A stretch of 64,000 nucleotides of DNA from contig JAFAFE010000005.1 in the NCBI GenBank assembly GCA_023423655.1, positions 372,001 to 436,000 on the forward strand, given 5' to 3'. This document shows, one piece after another, positions 34,663 through 44,022 of this stretch. Each line of letters starts with the position of its first letter. Within the stretch, counting starts at the first letter, position 1. This stretch comes from Pseudomonadota bacterium. Its GTDB lineage: Bacteria > Pseudomonadota > Alphaproteobacteria > Sphingomonadales > Sphingomonadaceae. Below the pieces are notes generated by a model. That model worked only from the letters and a program-made list of their open reading frames with translations, was not told the DNA's origin and did not search any database. The translations under genes were made by a program, and so were the position numbers.

Positions 34663-35694
34663 CTAATTGCTAGGTGGCCCCGCTTCTTCGCCTTCCATCA
34701 GTACGCGATTATCATCAAGCGTTCCGGCATCGAGCGAATCCGCTGCGATAATGAGACTCGTCCCCGGTTTCAGCACGCTTTCGACCTTGGCGCGCAACGC
34801 ATCGTCGAGGCGGATGCGGCCACGGAAAAGGTCGGGCGGCGCATCGCTCGCAATCGCGCCGGGCAAGGCGACTTGCACCCATTTATGTGCCCCTGCACTT
34901 CCGGCAGCCCCGTCCCGCAACACAAATAGCGTCGTGCCGCGTAAGGCCGCATTCATCTTATCCTCCAGCACCACCGGCCCTGCGCCGATCACCACGCCAT
35001 TGCGCAGCACCATCATCTGCCTGTCGCGCGTGCTGATGACGATGGAGACGGGGCCGTCAGGTGCTTTTTCGGGCGACCAGTGCGGCACGAACGCCCTTGT
35101 ACTGGCTCCTTCTTGCGGGAGCGCACCGCCTTTAAGCTTCATCTTCGCGTTGGGCGCAATATGGGGGACGGCGGCGTCGCGGGTCACAATCACCGTCATG
35201 CCGAGCGCGGTCACGTCATAGAGGAGCTGCGCAAATTTCCTGGGCAGGCGGATACAGCCATGCGAGGCGGGATAGCCCGGCAAAGTCCCGCCATGCAGCG
35301 CAACCCCGCTCCATGTGAGCCGCTGCATATAAGGCATGGGCGCATTATTATAGAGGTTGGACCGATGGTCGATGCGGCGTTGCAGGATCGTGAATACACC
35401 GGTCGGGGTTTCATGCCCGTCCTTGCCGCTCGATATGGTCGAAATCGCAATCGGGATGCCATTGCGGTAGAGGGTCGCGCGCTGGCTGGCGAGGCTGACA
35501 ATGAGGAGGACCGGCCCGTCCGGCGCAATATCGGGCGCCCAGATATATTGACCGGGCTGTAACGCTTTGGCCGCCTCCAGCACGGTCTCGGCGCGCGAGG
35601 ATGCGGGCAGCGAGGCGGGCGCTACCCATGCCGAAAGCGGCGCGGCCAAAGCGAGACAGGCTATCCCCGCAAAAACCCGCTTAATCGTCCGCAT
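34663..35694 (-). CDS. L,D-transpeptidase (YkuD domain), secreted
   Basis: This 343-residue exported peptidoglycan cross-linking enzyme has a signal peptide over residues 1-36. The catalytic YkuD domain is at about 55-175: LLIVSLASQRATLYRNGIPI, the ISSGKDGHETPTGVFTI segment and the active-site pattern ALHGGTLPGYPASHGCIRLP with catalytic Cys in SHGCIR. Residues about 210-330 repeat the first part of the fold (VSIVISTRDRQMMVLRNGVV) but lack the His and Cys, so they look like a degenerate second copy. The tRNA-Leu gene lies 30 bases beyond its 3' end. Confidence 0.9.
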   Translation of the reverse strand: MRTIKRVFAGIACLALAAPLSAWVAPASLPASSRAETVLEAAKALQPGQYIWAPDIAPDGPVLLIVSLASQRATLYRNGIPIAISTISSGKDGHETPTGVFTILQRRIDHRSNLYNNAPMPYMQRLTWSGVALHGGTLPGYPASHGCIRLPRKFAQLLYDVTALGMTVIVTRDAAVPHIAPNAKMKLKGGALPQEGASTRAFVPHWSPEKAPDGPVSIVISTRDRQMMVLRNGVVIGAGPVVLEDKMNAALRGTTLFVLRDGAAGSAGAHKWVQVALPGAIASDAPPDLFRGRIRLDDALRAKVESVLKPGTSLIIAADSLDAGTLDDNRVLMEGEEAGPPSN

Positions 35695-35829
35695 AACATC
35701 CCCTTTACCGCCGCGCGCATGGTTTGCCCGCGCTAATCCCTTCGCATAAGGCGCCGGACAAGGATTTGACGCATATCAAAACACATTAACGGGTTGGCGC
35801 GTCCGGCAAGCCCCGCTACATCAAGCCTT

Positions 35830-37314
35830 ATGTCCCGTCGCCCGCGTCTCCTGCCGCTCGCTTTCGCCCTTGCTGCGACGAGCATGGTCAGCGGATGCGG
35901 CCTGTTTAGCGATGACGGCCCTTTGCGCGTCGTGGTGATCGGCACCAATCTCAAGATGAGCAATCCCGATCAGGGCCGCCCTTCGCCGGTTGCGCAAGCT
36001 TTGCTGTCGGCAACCGCGCAAGGGCTGGTGTCGTTTGACGGCGACGGGCAGATCGAGCCGGGCCTTGCCGAACGCTGGGTCGTTACCGATGATGGCCTTA
36101 GCTATATTTTCCGGTTGCGCGATGCGGATTGGTCCGATGGCACGCAAGTGACGACCAGACAGGTCGCCGCCATGCTGCGCACCCAATTCGGCCCGCGCAG
36201 CAAGAACCGCTATGCGCGCGAAATTAGCGGGGTGGAATCCATCCGCGCAATGACCGCGCAGGTGATCGAGATACGTTTGCGCCAGCCCTTGCCGCACCTC
36301 CTCGAAATTCTCGCCCAGCCGGATATGGCCTTGCTGCGCAACGGGCGCGGATGGGGACCGATGCGCGCGACGCCGGAAAAAGGCGCGCTGCTGCTCGCCG
36401 TCCCCAAAGCGGAGGACGCGGAAGAAGCGACGCAAGCCGCAGGCGATGCGATCCGCCCCGTGGACCTTCACGCCCGCAGCGCCGCACAGGCGCTCGCCCG
36501 CTACAGAAATAAGGAAGCCGATGTCATCCTCGGCGGCCGCTTTGCCGATTATCCGTTGCTGAGCGCGAGCGGCATCGACAATAACCGCATCATCGTTGAC
36601 CCCGCCGAAGGGATGTTCGGCCTGTTCATCACCCATGATGACGGCATTTTGGGAAGCGCCGCAGTGCGCCGCGCCTTGTCGATGGCGATCCGTCGCACCG
36701 CTTTGACGCAAGCGATGGGCGAGCCGAGCTGGACGCCGCTGGTGACATTGCGCCCGCCGCTCGACAAGCAGGAGCCGGCCTATGCGCCTCTGGTTCCCGC
36801 ATTTGCTGCGCTCGACGAAGCGGCTCGCATCGCCAATGCCCGCGCGATTATTGCCGCAGCCACGGATGATTTGGAACGCAAGCCGGTGCTGCGCATCGCG
36901 CTCCCCGATGGCCCCGGCGCGGACCTGCTATTCGCCAGCCTGCGCGCGGATTTGCGGGTGGTTGGGCTGGATGCGATCAAGGTCAAGTTCGCCTCCGCCG
37001 CCGACTTGCGGCTCATCGACGAGGTTGCCCCGTCGCGCGATCCTTTCTGGTATGTGCGCAAGCTTGCCTGCGCGCGCGGCAATCTGTGCAACAGCATCGC
37101 CGACGCCAAGATCGAAGAAGCAATGCGCGCGCCCGATGCCGCGACCAAAGCCGCTTTGCTGCGCGAGGCGGAGACTATATTGATGGAAACCGGCGGCTAT
37201 ATTCCGCTTGCCGAACCGCTGCGCTGGTCGGTCACATCGCCGCGGAGTAACGCCTTGAAACCAAACCCGCGCGCGCGCCATCCATTGAATCGCCTGACCA
37301 CCATACCTAGCTAA
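35830..37314 (+). CDS. ABC transporter solute-binding lipoprotein (SBP_bac_5 type)
   Basis: This 494-residue periplasmic binding protein resembles the peptide/nickel-binding family 5. The ATG at 35830 gives MSRRPRLLPLAFALAATSMV followed by the lipobox VSGC. Family segments are GLVSFDGDGQIEPGLAERWV, YIFRLRDADWSDGTQVTTRQ and AAVRRALSMAIRRTAL. Oddly, no permease or ATPase genes are nearby, so it either serves a transporter encoded elsewhere or has another periplasmic role. The ligand is unknown. Confidence 0.85.
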   Translation: MSRRPRLLPLAFALAATSMVSGCGLFSDDGPLRVVVIGTNLKMSNPDQGRPSPVAQALLSATAQGLVSFDGDGQIEPGLAERWVVTDDGLSYIFRLRDADWSDGTQVTTRQVAAMLRTQFGPRSKNRYAREISGVESIRAMTAQVIEIRLRQPLPHLLEILAQPDMALLRNGRGWGPMRATPEKGALLLAVPKAEDAEEATQAAGDAIRPVDLHARSAAQALARYRNKEADVILGGRFADYPLLSASGIDNNRIIVDPAEGMFGLFITHDDGILGSAAVRRALSMAIRRTALTQAMGEPSWTPLVTLRPPLDKQEPAYAPLVPAFAALDEAARIANARAIIAAATDDLERKPVLRIALPDGPGADLLFASLRADLRVVGLDAIKVKFASAADLRLIDEVAPSRDPFWYVRKLACARGNLCNSIADAKIEEAMRAPDAATKAALLREAETILMETGGYIPLAEPLRWSVTSPRSNALKPNPRARHPLNRLTTIPS

Positions 37315-37356
37315 ACAAAAGCGTCATAAACGCGCTGTGGTGGGAGTGAGAATTTC

Positions 37357-37848
37357 ATGGCGGTTACACCCGATAAAAATGCCGAACGATATGATCGCAT
37401 GGCAGAAGCTTTCCAGCTTCAGGCCAAGGATCCGGCGTCGATCCGCCGCCGCGTCGAGGCGCTGGAAATGCTGCTGGAACGCAGCATCACCATTCCCGGC
37501 ACCAAGCAGACAATCGGGCTGGACGCGATTGTCGGCCTCATTCCGGTCATCGGTGATTTCATTACCGCCGCGATGGGCGCTTATATTGTGTGGGAAGCCA
37601 AAAATCTGGGGATGCCCAAATGGCAACGCTGGCGCATGATGGGGCACATCGCGATTGATACCGCCTTGGGCGCGGTTCCGGCGGTGGGTGATGCGTTCGA
37701 CTTTTTCTACAAGTCGAACAGCAAGAATGTGAAGATCATCAAAAAATATCTCGACAAGCATCACCCGCACACGCGTGTCATCGACCAAGCGCCCAACGCG
37801 CCGGTCACGGTTGAGCCGATCAATCGCAGGATCGACCACCGGCTCTGA
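37357..37848 (+). CDS. DUF4112 membrane protein
   Basis: This 163-residue protein contains two hydrophobic segments with a duplicated GLIPVIGDFITAAMGAY / GAVPAVGDAFDFFYKSN pattern, the mark of DUF4112. They are at about residues 63-87 and 106-125. The rest is basic and cytoplasmic by prediction (SKNVKIIKKYLDKHHPH). No function is established for the family. The gene stands alone, 42 bases after the binding-protein gene and convergent with the next operon. Confidence 0.9.
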   Translation: MAVTPDKNAERYDRMAEAFQLQAKDPASIRRRVEALEMLLERSITIPGTKQTIGLDAIVGLIPVIGDFITAAMGAYIVWEAKNLGMPKWQRWRMMGHIAIDTALGAVPAVGDAFDFFYKSNSKNVKIIKKYLDKHHPHTRVIDQAPNAPVTVEPINRRIDHRL

Positions 37849-37865
37849 CCTCTTGTTACGGCGCC

Positions 37866-38765
37866 TTACGCCAAGGGCGCGGTCAGAAGATTGGGGTCGC
37901 GGGCCATGCAATGCTGGACAAAGGCTTGCGGCAAATCTTCGATTGCATAGACATTCGTGCCTTCCGCGCGCCAGGTGAGCGACCCGTCCATATCCGCAGG
38001 CATACCGAGCCAGCTTTGCCATTCGGTCTGGCTAGTCCACGCATAGGTTGCCGGAATGGCGGGCGCGTCGGCGTTGAGCAAATCCTTGACCGAACAGGCC
38101 CAGCTATCCATCGTAAATTCGGTGCGCGGCTTTTTGGTGTCCGGCGGGGTCCATTGGGTAAAGCCGTGGCGCGTGACCACCGCCCGGTCGCCGACCTGCA
38201 CTATGTCAAGCTGCACGGGCTTGCCGAACACGCTTGATTTGAGGCCGAAATTGGCTTTGAGTTCAAGCCCGTTCGCGCCCAATATTTCGCCCGAAATACC
38301 GGCGCGGAACACCGGCACATCCACGGTCTTGCCGGTATAGGGGTTGGTGAAACGGTCCATGAAGGTGCCGCGTTCCAGATCCTTATAGAAAAGCCATGAA
38401 CGCGACGTGGTTTCGATTTTGCCATCCGCCCGCACGACCGAACGGCGCACGCTGCACCCTTCATAGCCGTAAAGCCGCTTGCCATAATCGGCGATTTCCA
38501 GCCCGCGTCCGGCTCTCAGCCCGAACACCTGCCCCGCCGAATAGGCATAGATAGTGCGGCCCGAAAGGTCGCTTTGCAACCGCGCAAGGGTGCGCGCGGC
38601 GGGCATCGGGTCGCGTAAAGCGCGCAATTGTTCTTCAACCGACAAAGCGGCGGGCAAGGATTGCGCTTTTGCGCCCGCCGACATGCTTGCCGTGGTCAGG
38701 CCTGCTGCCGCAGCCCCCATGCCCATCAGCGCATGGCGGCGGTCCATCATCATTCCCTTTTTCAT
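37866..38765 (-). CDS. DUF1838 protein, Tat-exported
   Basis: This 299-residue protein has a twin-arginine signal (MDRRHALMGMGAAAAGL, ending SAGAKAQ). The mature part matches the DUF1838 family pattern as I recall it (YEGCSVRRSV, SRSWLFYKDLERGTFMDRF, NPYTGKTVDVPVF). It ends with a W-rich section (YAWTSQTEWQSWLGM). The function is not known. An AAAGGT site 7 bases before the first ATG supports 38765, though two further in-frame ATGs follow closely. It is the last gene of a six-gene operon, 15 bases after the flavoenzyme gene. Confidence 0.85.
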   Translation of the reverse strand: MKKGMMMDRRHALMGMGAAAAGLTTASMSAGAKAQSLPAALSVEEQLRALRDPMPAARTLARLQSDLSGRTIYAYSAGQVFGLRAGRGLEIADYGKRLYGYEGCSVRRSVVRADGKIETTSRSWLFYKDLERGTFMDRFTNPYTGKTVDVPVFRAGISGEILGANGLELKANFGLKSSVFGKPVQLDIVQVGDRAVVTRHGFTQWTPPDTKKPRTEFTMDSWACSVKDLLNADAPAIPATYAWTSQTEWQSWLGMPADMDGSLTWRAEGTNVYAIEDLPQAFVQHCMARDPNLLTAPLA

Positions 38766-38780
38766 TGTCGCACCTTTTTT

Positions 38781-40256
38781 TTACAGATTTTCCATGATTT
38801 GCAGCGCCGCGCGCTCGCCTGATTCCATCGCGCCTTCCATCCCGCGCGCAATGGCAGCGGTATGTTCGCCCGCAAAATGGAGACGGCCGACCGGCTGGTC
38901 GAGGGCAGCGGCAACCTTGCCGACCTGCCCCGGTTGCCAACAGGCATAAGCGCCGCCCGCAAACGGATCGCGCTGCCAGCTCCACATTTTAACCGGACGC
39001 AAAGCGCCCTTGGCAGCGGGGCGGATGCGCTCGACATCGGCCAATATCGCCGCGACCGCATCGTCAGGCTTCATCCGGTCGAGCCGGTCGGCGGCAAAAC
39101 CGTTGGCAAAGGCGAGGAAGGTCGTCACATCATTGGGGTCGCTGCCATATTGAAGGCCCATGAAGCGCCCCGCCAGCGTATCGGTCCAGAGCGACGGCGG
39201 CAGGCCATCCTGTTCCCAAAAGCGCCGCGTCGGCACGAAATGCACTTGGAACACGCGGTTATAGGCGATGGTATCAATCGCATTCTGGGCAAGAGGCGGA
39301 AGGCCCGGTTCAATCTTGACCAACCGCAAAGCGGAGGCCGGGATGGTGCAAACCAGCGCCTTGCCGCGAAACCGGCTCCCGTCCAGCCCGACCGCTTCAA
39401 TACCGCTTGCATCGCTGCGGATGCCGATAATCTGGCGACCGAAATGGATCGGGCCTTTGACGGCTTTGGCCATCGCTTCGGGCATACGCTGATTGCCGCC
39501 AACGCTGGCGTAAACTTTGCCGTCGCCCGCCATGACTTCGGCGTTGCGCCCGATATGCCACATCATGATGGCCGACAGGTCATGCGCGGAGTTGCCGTAG
39601 CTGGGGTTGACCGAATAAGCGAGGTGGAGCTGTTCCGGCGTCCACCCTCTTTCGGTCAGCACGGCGGCCACCGAACGGTCGAATTTCTGGAACGCAGGGT
39701 CGCGCCAGCTTGAAATGTCGGGGAGCGGATTATCGCCAAGCAAGGCGGTCGGCCCGACCAGCCAGGGCGGCGTTTCGCGCATCTTGCCCGCATAAGGATT
39801 GACCGCCGCTTGCGCCCAGTCGGCAAGCTTGACCGTTTGCCCGCGCACATGGATGGCGGTGTTGGTGCGGCTGCTTTCGGTGCGCGGGCGGTGGCCTTCA
39901 AACGCCACATTCAATTCGCGGCAACGGTCGACAAGCCGGGCATAGCCGCTGCCAACCCCGCTGCCGCCTGCTTCGGGGTGGCCCGGCACATCGTCCATCG
40001 TATACAGCCGCCCGCCGACGCGCGTGCGCCCTTCGACCAGCGCGACCTTATAGCCTTGCTCTTCAAGCAGCAGCGCCGCCTGAAGCCCCGACAGTCCGGC
40101 GCCAAGGATGATGACATCCGCCTTCTCCTCAGTCGCGGCCCGTGCGGTGCCGGTGCGCAGGAGCGGCAACAATGCCGCCGCTCCTGCCGCCTGCCCTGCC
40201 ATTTGCAGCGCGGAACGACGGGTTACGGGCCCCGATCCTGTCATCTTGGTCCCCAT
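38781..40256 (-). CDS. flavin amine oxidase-like protein, Tat-exported (copy 1)
   Basis: This 491-residue FAD-dependent enzyme of the monoamine oxidase/phytoene desaturase superfamily starts at 40256 (MGTKMTGSG), followed by a Tat signal TRRSALQMAGQAAGAAALL. The FAD dinucleotide-binding motif is DVIILGAGLSGLQAALLLEE, then EGRTRVGGRLYTMDD. The C-terminal flavin-contacting region reads GRLHFAGEHTAAIARGMEGA. Export via Tat suits a cofactor-loaded enzyme. The electron acceptor could be O2 or the cytochrome c encoded just upstream. It is clearly paralogous to the gene at 44019-45602. The substrate is unknown. Confidence 0.9.
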   Translation of the reverse strand: MGTKMTGSGPVTRRSALQMAGQAAGAAALLPLLRTGTARAATEEKADVIILGAGLSGLQAALLLEEQGYKVALVEGRTRVGGRLYTMDDVPGHPEAGGSGVGSGYARLVDRCRELNVAFEGHRPRTESSRTNTAIHVRGQTVKLADWAQAAVNPYAGKMRETPPWLVGPTALLGDNPLPDISSWRDPAFQKFDRSVAAVLTERGWTPEQLHLAYSVNPSYGNSAHDLSAIMMWHIGRNAEVMAGDGKVYASVGGNQRMPEAMAKAVKGPIHFGRQIIGIRSDASGIEAVGLDGSRFRGKALVCTIPASALRLVKIEPGLPPLAQNAIDTIAYNRVFQVHFVPTRRFWEQDGLPPSLWTDTLAGRFMGLQYGSDPNDVTTFLAFANGFAADRLDRMKPDDAVAAILADVERIRPAAKGALRPVKMWSWQRDPFAGGAYACWQPGQVGKVAAALDQPVGRLHFAGEHTAAIARGMEGAMESGERAALQIMENL

Positions 40257-40284
40257 ATTGTGGCTCCCATATCCAGGACTGCCA

Positions 40285-40683
40285 TTATTTGGCTTCTCGT
40301 TTGAGATAGGTGATAATCGACGCGCGGGTCGCCGGATTGGCATTGCCGCCATAGGCCATGCGGTTGCCCTTCACATGGGTAGCCGGGTTGGTAATCCAAC
40401 GGTCGAGTGTCTGGTCGTTCCACACAATTCCCGACGATTTGAGCGCGTCGGAATAGCGGAAATCAGGACGCATCGTTCCCGCCCGCTTGCCGAACAGGCC
40501 GTTGAGATTGGGGCCGACCTTATTGGGTTCGCCCTTCTTCACCGTATGGCAGGCGCGGCATTGGAGCCATGCACGCGCGCCATTGTCGGGGGCGGTCTGG
40601 GCCGGAGCCGATGCCGGCAACGCCATCGCGCTCAAGGCGATAGCTCCTGCGGCAACGACAATAGCGGAACAGCTTTTAATCAC
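40285..40683 (-). CDS. class I c-type cytochrome, periplasmic
   Basis: This 132-residue cytochrome is similar to mitochondrial-type cytochrome c. The GTG at 40683 is preferred because AGGAG lies 7 bases upstream and a signal peptide follows (IKSCSAIVVAAGAIALSAMA); a longer frame would run into the receptor gene. The heme site is CRACHTV, in WLQCRACHTVKKGEPNKVGP. The Met ligand is likely in GNRMAYGG. It lies between the TonB receptor and copy 1 of the flavoenzyme, so it may carry electrons from one or both flavoenzymes to the respiratory chain. Confidence 0.9.
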   Translation of the reverse strand: MIKSCSAIVVAAGAIALSAMALPASAPAQTAPDNGARAWLQCRACHTVKKGEPNKVGPNLNGLFGKRAGTMRPDFRYSDALKSSGIVWNDQTLDRWITNPATHVKGNRMAYGGNANPATRASIITYLKREAK

Positions 40684-40723
40684 GATAACTCTCCTGTGAT
40701 GGGGCGCCTTTGCGGTAGGCGCT

Positions 40724-43000
40724 TTAGAATTTGACGGACGCCGTAATCCCGGCGCGGCGCGGGGTGAGCAGCGTATAGGCAAAGGCAAAGGGGATGCCGC
40801 CTGCGGTCATGTCGCGATAGCGTTGCGCCGCCGCAAAGCCTTTGCGGTCGAACAGATTTTCAACGAACAGGCTGACGCGCAGATCATCGCTTTCCGCCGA
40901 CAGCCGCGCATTGACGAGCATATTTTCGCGCATCCATGCCAGATTGCTTTCATCGGTATAACGGCGACCGACATAGCTCATGTCCGCGCGCGCGATGATG
41001 CTCCAATCCTGCCCTACCGGCGTCATATGCGACACGCCGAACGAGCCTTGATATTTGGGGAAACGCGGCGCGCGGTGGCCCGACGCATCGGGATTGCCCG
41101 TCACCTGTTCGATATAAACCGAATCAAAGCTGGTATATTTGGCGTCGGTATAAGCAAAACTGCCTTCCAGACGCAGGCGCGGTGTCACGGCCAAATCCGT
41201 TTCAATTTCAAGCCCGCGGATACGCGACGATCCGCTATTGCCTGCCACGTCAAGCTGGCCCACCTGATTGGCCGCATCGCTTGCCGAACGGAACACCTGC
41301 ACGCGCGACACCTGATCGGCCCAGTCCATCTGATAGGCTGCAAAATTGGCGGTGAGCTTGCCGTCAAACCATTTGGTCTTGAGGCCAAGTTCATAATTGT
41401 TGAGCCGCTCTTCATCGAGCGCGACCGTCACGCCATATTCGCTTTCGATAAAGGCGCGCTGGGTGTCGCTCAGCCCCGCAATATTGGCGTTAAACTGTTT
41501 GGGCTTATTGCCTTGGCTGAAAATCGCATAGGCCATGATGTCGCGCGTCGGCTTCCAGTCGAGAATGACGCGCGGGAGCCAGGCTTTGGTCTTGCCATTC
41601 AAGGTGCGGCGCGCGGCATTTTGCCCGCCTTCATTGGTCACATCATCGCTCTGCCAGCGCAATTCGCCGCTCAGCGAAAGATTGTCGAGAATCTTGAAGG
41701 TCGCCGAGCCATAAAAAGCGAGATTTTCCACCCGCGCAATGTCGGGCGTCTGCCCTACCGGCGTCACGGTAAAGTCGGGCCCATAGGAATAGACCGCATT
41801 TTGCGAAAAATAGCCGTCGTAAAAATAAGCCCCGACCAGCCATGTCAGCCGCCCGCGATTAGGCGAGGCGAGCCGCAACTCATAGCTTTTGTCGTTGAAC
41901 GTCTGGAAGGTCGCAATGCCGTAAAGCGGCTGCGCGGTCAGATCGGCGTCGATCACATCGACATTGTCATCCGAATATTGCGCATAGCTACCCGTCAGCG
42001 AATAGCCGCCGCCAAAGTCCCATTTGCCCTGCGCGCTGAACATATCGGCATCGCGGTTGAAGCCGAATTTGGTGAGTCCCCAGCTATTTTTGCCGACCGC
42101 CGTATTCAGTTCGAATTTGCGGATGACGGGCAGTTCGCCGCAATAAAATTTGCGCTTGCCGGTGCCGAACGGCCCGCAATTCAACTGGCTGGAGCCGATT
42201 TGCGCCGACGCAATCGGGCCGTCATCATCCTGTATATTGATATAGCGCAGCTTGATTTCGAAATTATCGACCGGCCGCGCGATGAGCGACACATTATAGC
42301 TGGTGCTTTCCTGTGCGCCCAGCCGCACCCCGCTCTTATTGTCGCGGAACGGACCGTCATTATTATAATAGCGGGCGGAGGCCCGGACGAATAATTTATC
42401 GTCGATAATCGGCACCGATACGCTGCCTGCTATTTCCTGTTGCCCGCTGGTAATCGCAGTGCCGGTCACGCGCGCTTCAAAACGGTTGGTTGGCGCTTTG
42501 GTGGTAAAGTTGATCGCGCCGCCAAAAGTCTGGCGCCCGAAAAAGGCGCTTTGCGGGCCTTTAATGACTTCGACCTGCGCAATATCGTTAAAGTCGAGCG
42601 ACTGCACCGTGCCGGGGAAATAAACGCCGTCGACAAAGAAAGAGGCGTTTTGCCGCGTCGGATTATTGGTGTTGATGTCGAGGCCGCGGATCCGCGCCGC
42701 GCTCCCCTGACGCGATCCGGAATTTTCAAAGTGCCAGCCCGGCGTAAACTGGGTGAGCTGTTCGACATTGGCGATGCCTGCATCTTCCAGCTTTTGCGCG
42801 CCGACAGCGGTAATGCTGAGCGGCACATCCTGAAGCGATTCCGCACGCTTGCGGGCGGTGACGACAATGTCGTCGCTCGCCGCATCGGCAACCGCCACCG
42901 GTTCTGCTGCAACTTCTTGTGCCGCTACCGGCATCGCCGCAATGGCAAGTGCGGCCAGACTGGTCGCCACGGATAAGGTGCGAATGGATAATTTTTGCAT
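40724..43000 (-). CDS. TonB-dependent outer-membrane receptor
   Basis: This 758-residue receptor starts at MQKLSIRTLSVATS (43000), where a GGGGAG site lies 8 bases upstream, and has a signal peptide ending MPVAAQ. A TonB-box DDIVVTARKR begins the mature part. The plug (QDVPLSITAVGAQKLEDAGI, VEVIKGPQSAFFGRQTFGGA) and the 22-strand barrel follow, with the terminal segment RRAGITASVKF. It lacks an STN domain, so it is a transporter and not a signal transducer. Its operon partners are two exported flavoenzymes, a cytochrome, a CpcT-like protein and DUF1838, so the imported ligand is probably their substrate. Confidence 0.95.
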   Translation of the reverse strand: MQKLSIRTLSVATSLAALAIAAMPVAAQEVAAEPVAVADAASDDIVVTARKRAESLQDVPLSITAVGAQKLEDAGIANVEQLTQFTPGWHFENSGSRQGSAARIRGLDINTNNPTRQNASFFVDGVYFPGTVQSLDFNDIAQVEVIKGPQSAFFGRQTFGGAINFTTKAPTNRFEARVTGTAITSGQQEIAGSVSVPIIDDKLFVRASARYYNNDGPFRDNKSGVRLGAQESTSYNVSLIARPVDNFEIKLRYINIQDDDGPIASAQIGSSQLNCGPFGTGKRKFYCGELPVIRKFELNTAVGKNSWGLTKFGFNRDADMFSAQGKWDFGGGYSLTGSYAQYSDDNVDVIDADLTAQPLYGIATFQTFNDKSYELRLASPNRGRLTWLVGAYFYDGYFSQNAVYSYGPDFTVTPVGQTPDIARVENLAFYGSATFKILDNLSLSGELRWQSDDVTNEGGQNAARRTLNGKTKAWLPRVILDWKPTRDIMAYAIFSQGNKPKQFNANIAGLSDTQRAFIESEYGVTVALDEERLNNYELGLKTKWFDGKLTANFAAYQMDWADQVSRVQVFRSASDAANQVGQLDVAGNSGSSRIRGLEIETDLAVTPRLRLEGSFAYTDAKYTSFDSVYIEQVTGNPDASGHRAPRFPKYQGSFGVSHMTPVGQDWSIIARADMSYVGRRYTDESNLAWMRENMLVNARLSAESDDLRVSLFVENLFDRKGFAAAQRYRDMTAGGIPFAFAYTLLTPRRAGITASVKF

Positions 43001-43041
43001 TGATACTACTCCCCTTTTATTCAAATCTTTGTTTTCAAATA

Positions 43042-44022
43042 TTATTTCCGGTCATCCTTGCGCGCGTTACAGCTTGCGGCGACCCAGCCCAGATTGAGGG
43101 TGATATTTTCATTGGCGGTGTCGGTGGTGACGATGGCGACCGAGCTGGGCGCGCCCACTTCGCGTAAGCGCAGCAGCAGAAACTCGCCGCCCGACCGGTA
43201 ATAAGGATAGCGTTGCCGCCGCAGTTGCAATTGATAGCGTTTGCCGTCGCGCGGGCTTTGGACCTGCATCATGTCGCCGAGGTCATGCCGCCCCTCAAAA
43301 CTGTATGACCGGTCCTGGGGCGAGCGTTTCAGATAGCTGTCGGCGAACAGATCGACCGAACAGTCAAACGGACGCGCCTTGTAAAAAGCGACCGGTCCAA
43401 GGGGTGCGTGCGCTGGCTTGGCATCTGCTCCAACCGGTGTGCGCAGGCGCGTATAAACATCCGGCCCGATCCATAATGTTTCGCGCATCGCCTGCGCTGT
43501 AGACCCGCCCGCAAGTGCGCAGCCCGATGATAGGGTGCGCCCTTCCACCTGCGCGCCACGCCGTTCGAGCAGCACATCACAATCAGGTATGAGGGTGAGT
43601 TGGTTGCCGGTTGGCGCCGCGCCTTCGCTGCTCTTCCCGCTAATGCGGTAATAGCGCAGGCGGATGCCATCGCGTGGTTTTTCGGTGTGGAACGCAACCA
43701 CATGGTCGGCCAGCACCTCATCACCGCGCGTTTCGACGACATGGAAGGCGGGAAGGCCCAACAGGCTGTCGGGGAGCCGCTTATGCACCGCATGAAAGCG
43801 GGCGTGGCGTGCATCGGCTGGCGTTGCCGAACGCGGATCCGTTTCAAACCAGATTTGCAGGTCATTATCGAACACGCCTTCAAACCACCCGAGCAGCAGG
43901 TCGAGGTCGCGCGCATTGCGGTCGTCGGTCAGCCCGGTGGGCGCATTGGCCCATAAAGGCGCGGATGCAGGGGTAGCCAGCGCCGTTGCCGACGCCAGCA
44001 AAAGGGCGGAGAGCGGCTTCAC
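43042..44022 (-). CDS. CpcT/CpeT-like secreted protein
   Basis: This 326-residue protein has a Sec signal peptide (MKPLSALLLASATALATPAS). The mature part resembles the CpcT/CpeT family (phycobiliprotein bilin lyases and their bacterial relatives). Relevant segments are ARDLDLLLGWFEGVFDNDLQ, LPAFHVVETR, GIRLRYYRISG and LIPDCDVLLERRGAQVEG, then ETLWIGPDVYTR. In cyanobacteria such proteins attach bilins to cysteines. In non-photosynthetic bacteria the role is unknown, and no phycobiliprotein is expected here. Its start overlaps the stop of the flavoenzyme gene (ATGA). The assignment is by remembered family pattern and is moderately sure. Confidence 0.7.
   Translation of the reverse strand: MKPLSALLLASATALATPASAPLWANAPTGLTDDRNARDLDLLLGWFEGVFDNDLQIWFETDPRSATPADARHARFHAVHKRLPDSLLGLPAFHVVETRGDEVLADHVVAFHTEKPRDGIRLRYYRISGKSSEGAAPTGNQLTLIPDCDVLLERRGAQVEGRTLSSGCALAGGSTAQAMRETLWIGPDVYTRLRTPVGADAKPAHAPLGPVAFYKARPFDCSVDLFADSYLKRSPQDRSYSFEGRHDLGDMMQVQSPRDGKRYQLQLRRQRYPYYRSGGEFLLLRLREVGAPSSVAIVTTDTANENITLNLGWVAASCNARKDDRK

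Noticed and set aside
40823..42394. Open frame of 523 codons opposite the TonB receptor, and a similar one of 539 codons at 43986-45605
   Set aside because: Both are antisense to well-supported genes (receptor barrel, FAD enzyme), and their products are R-, H- and A-rich without domains.
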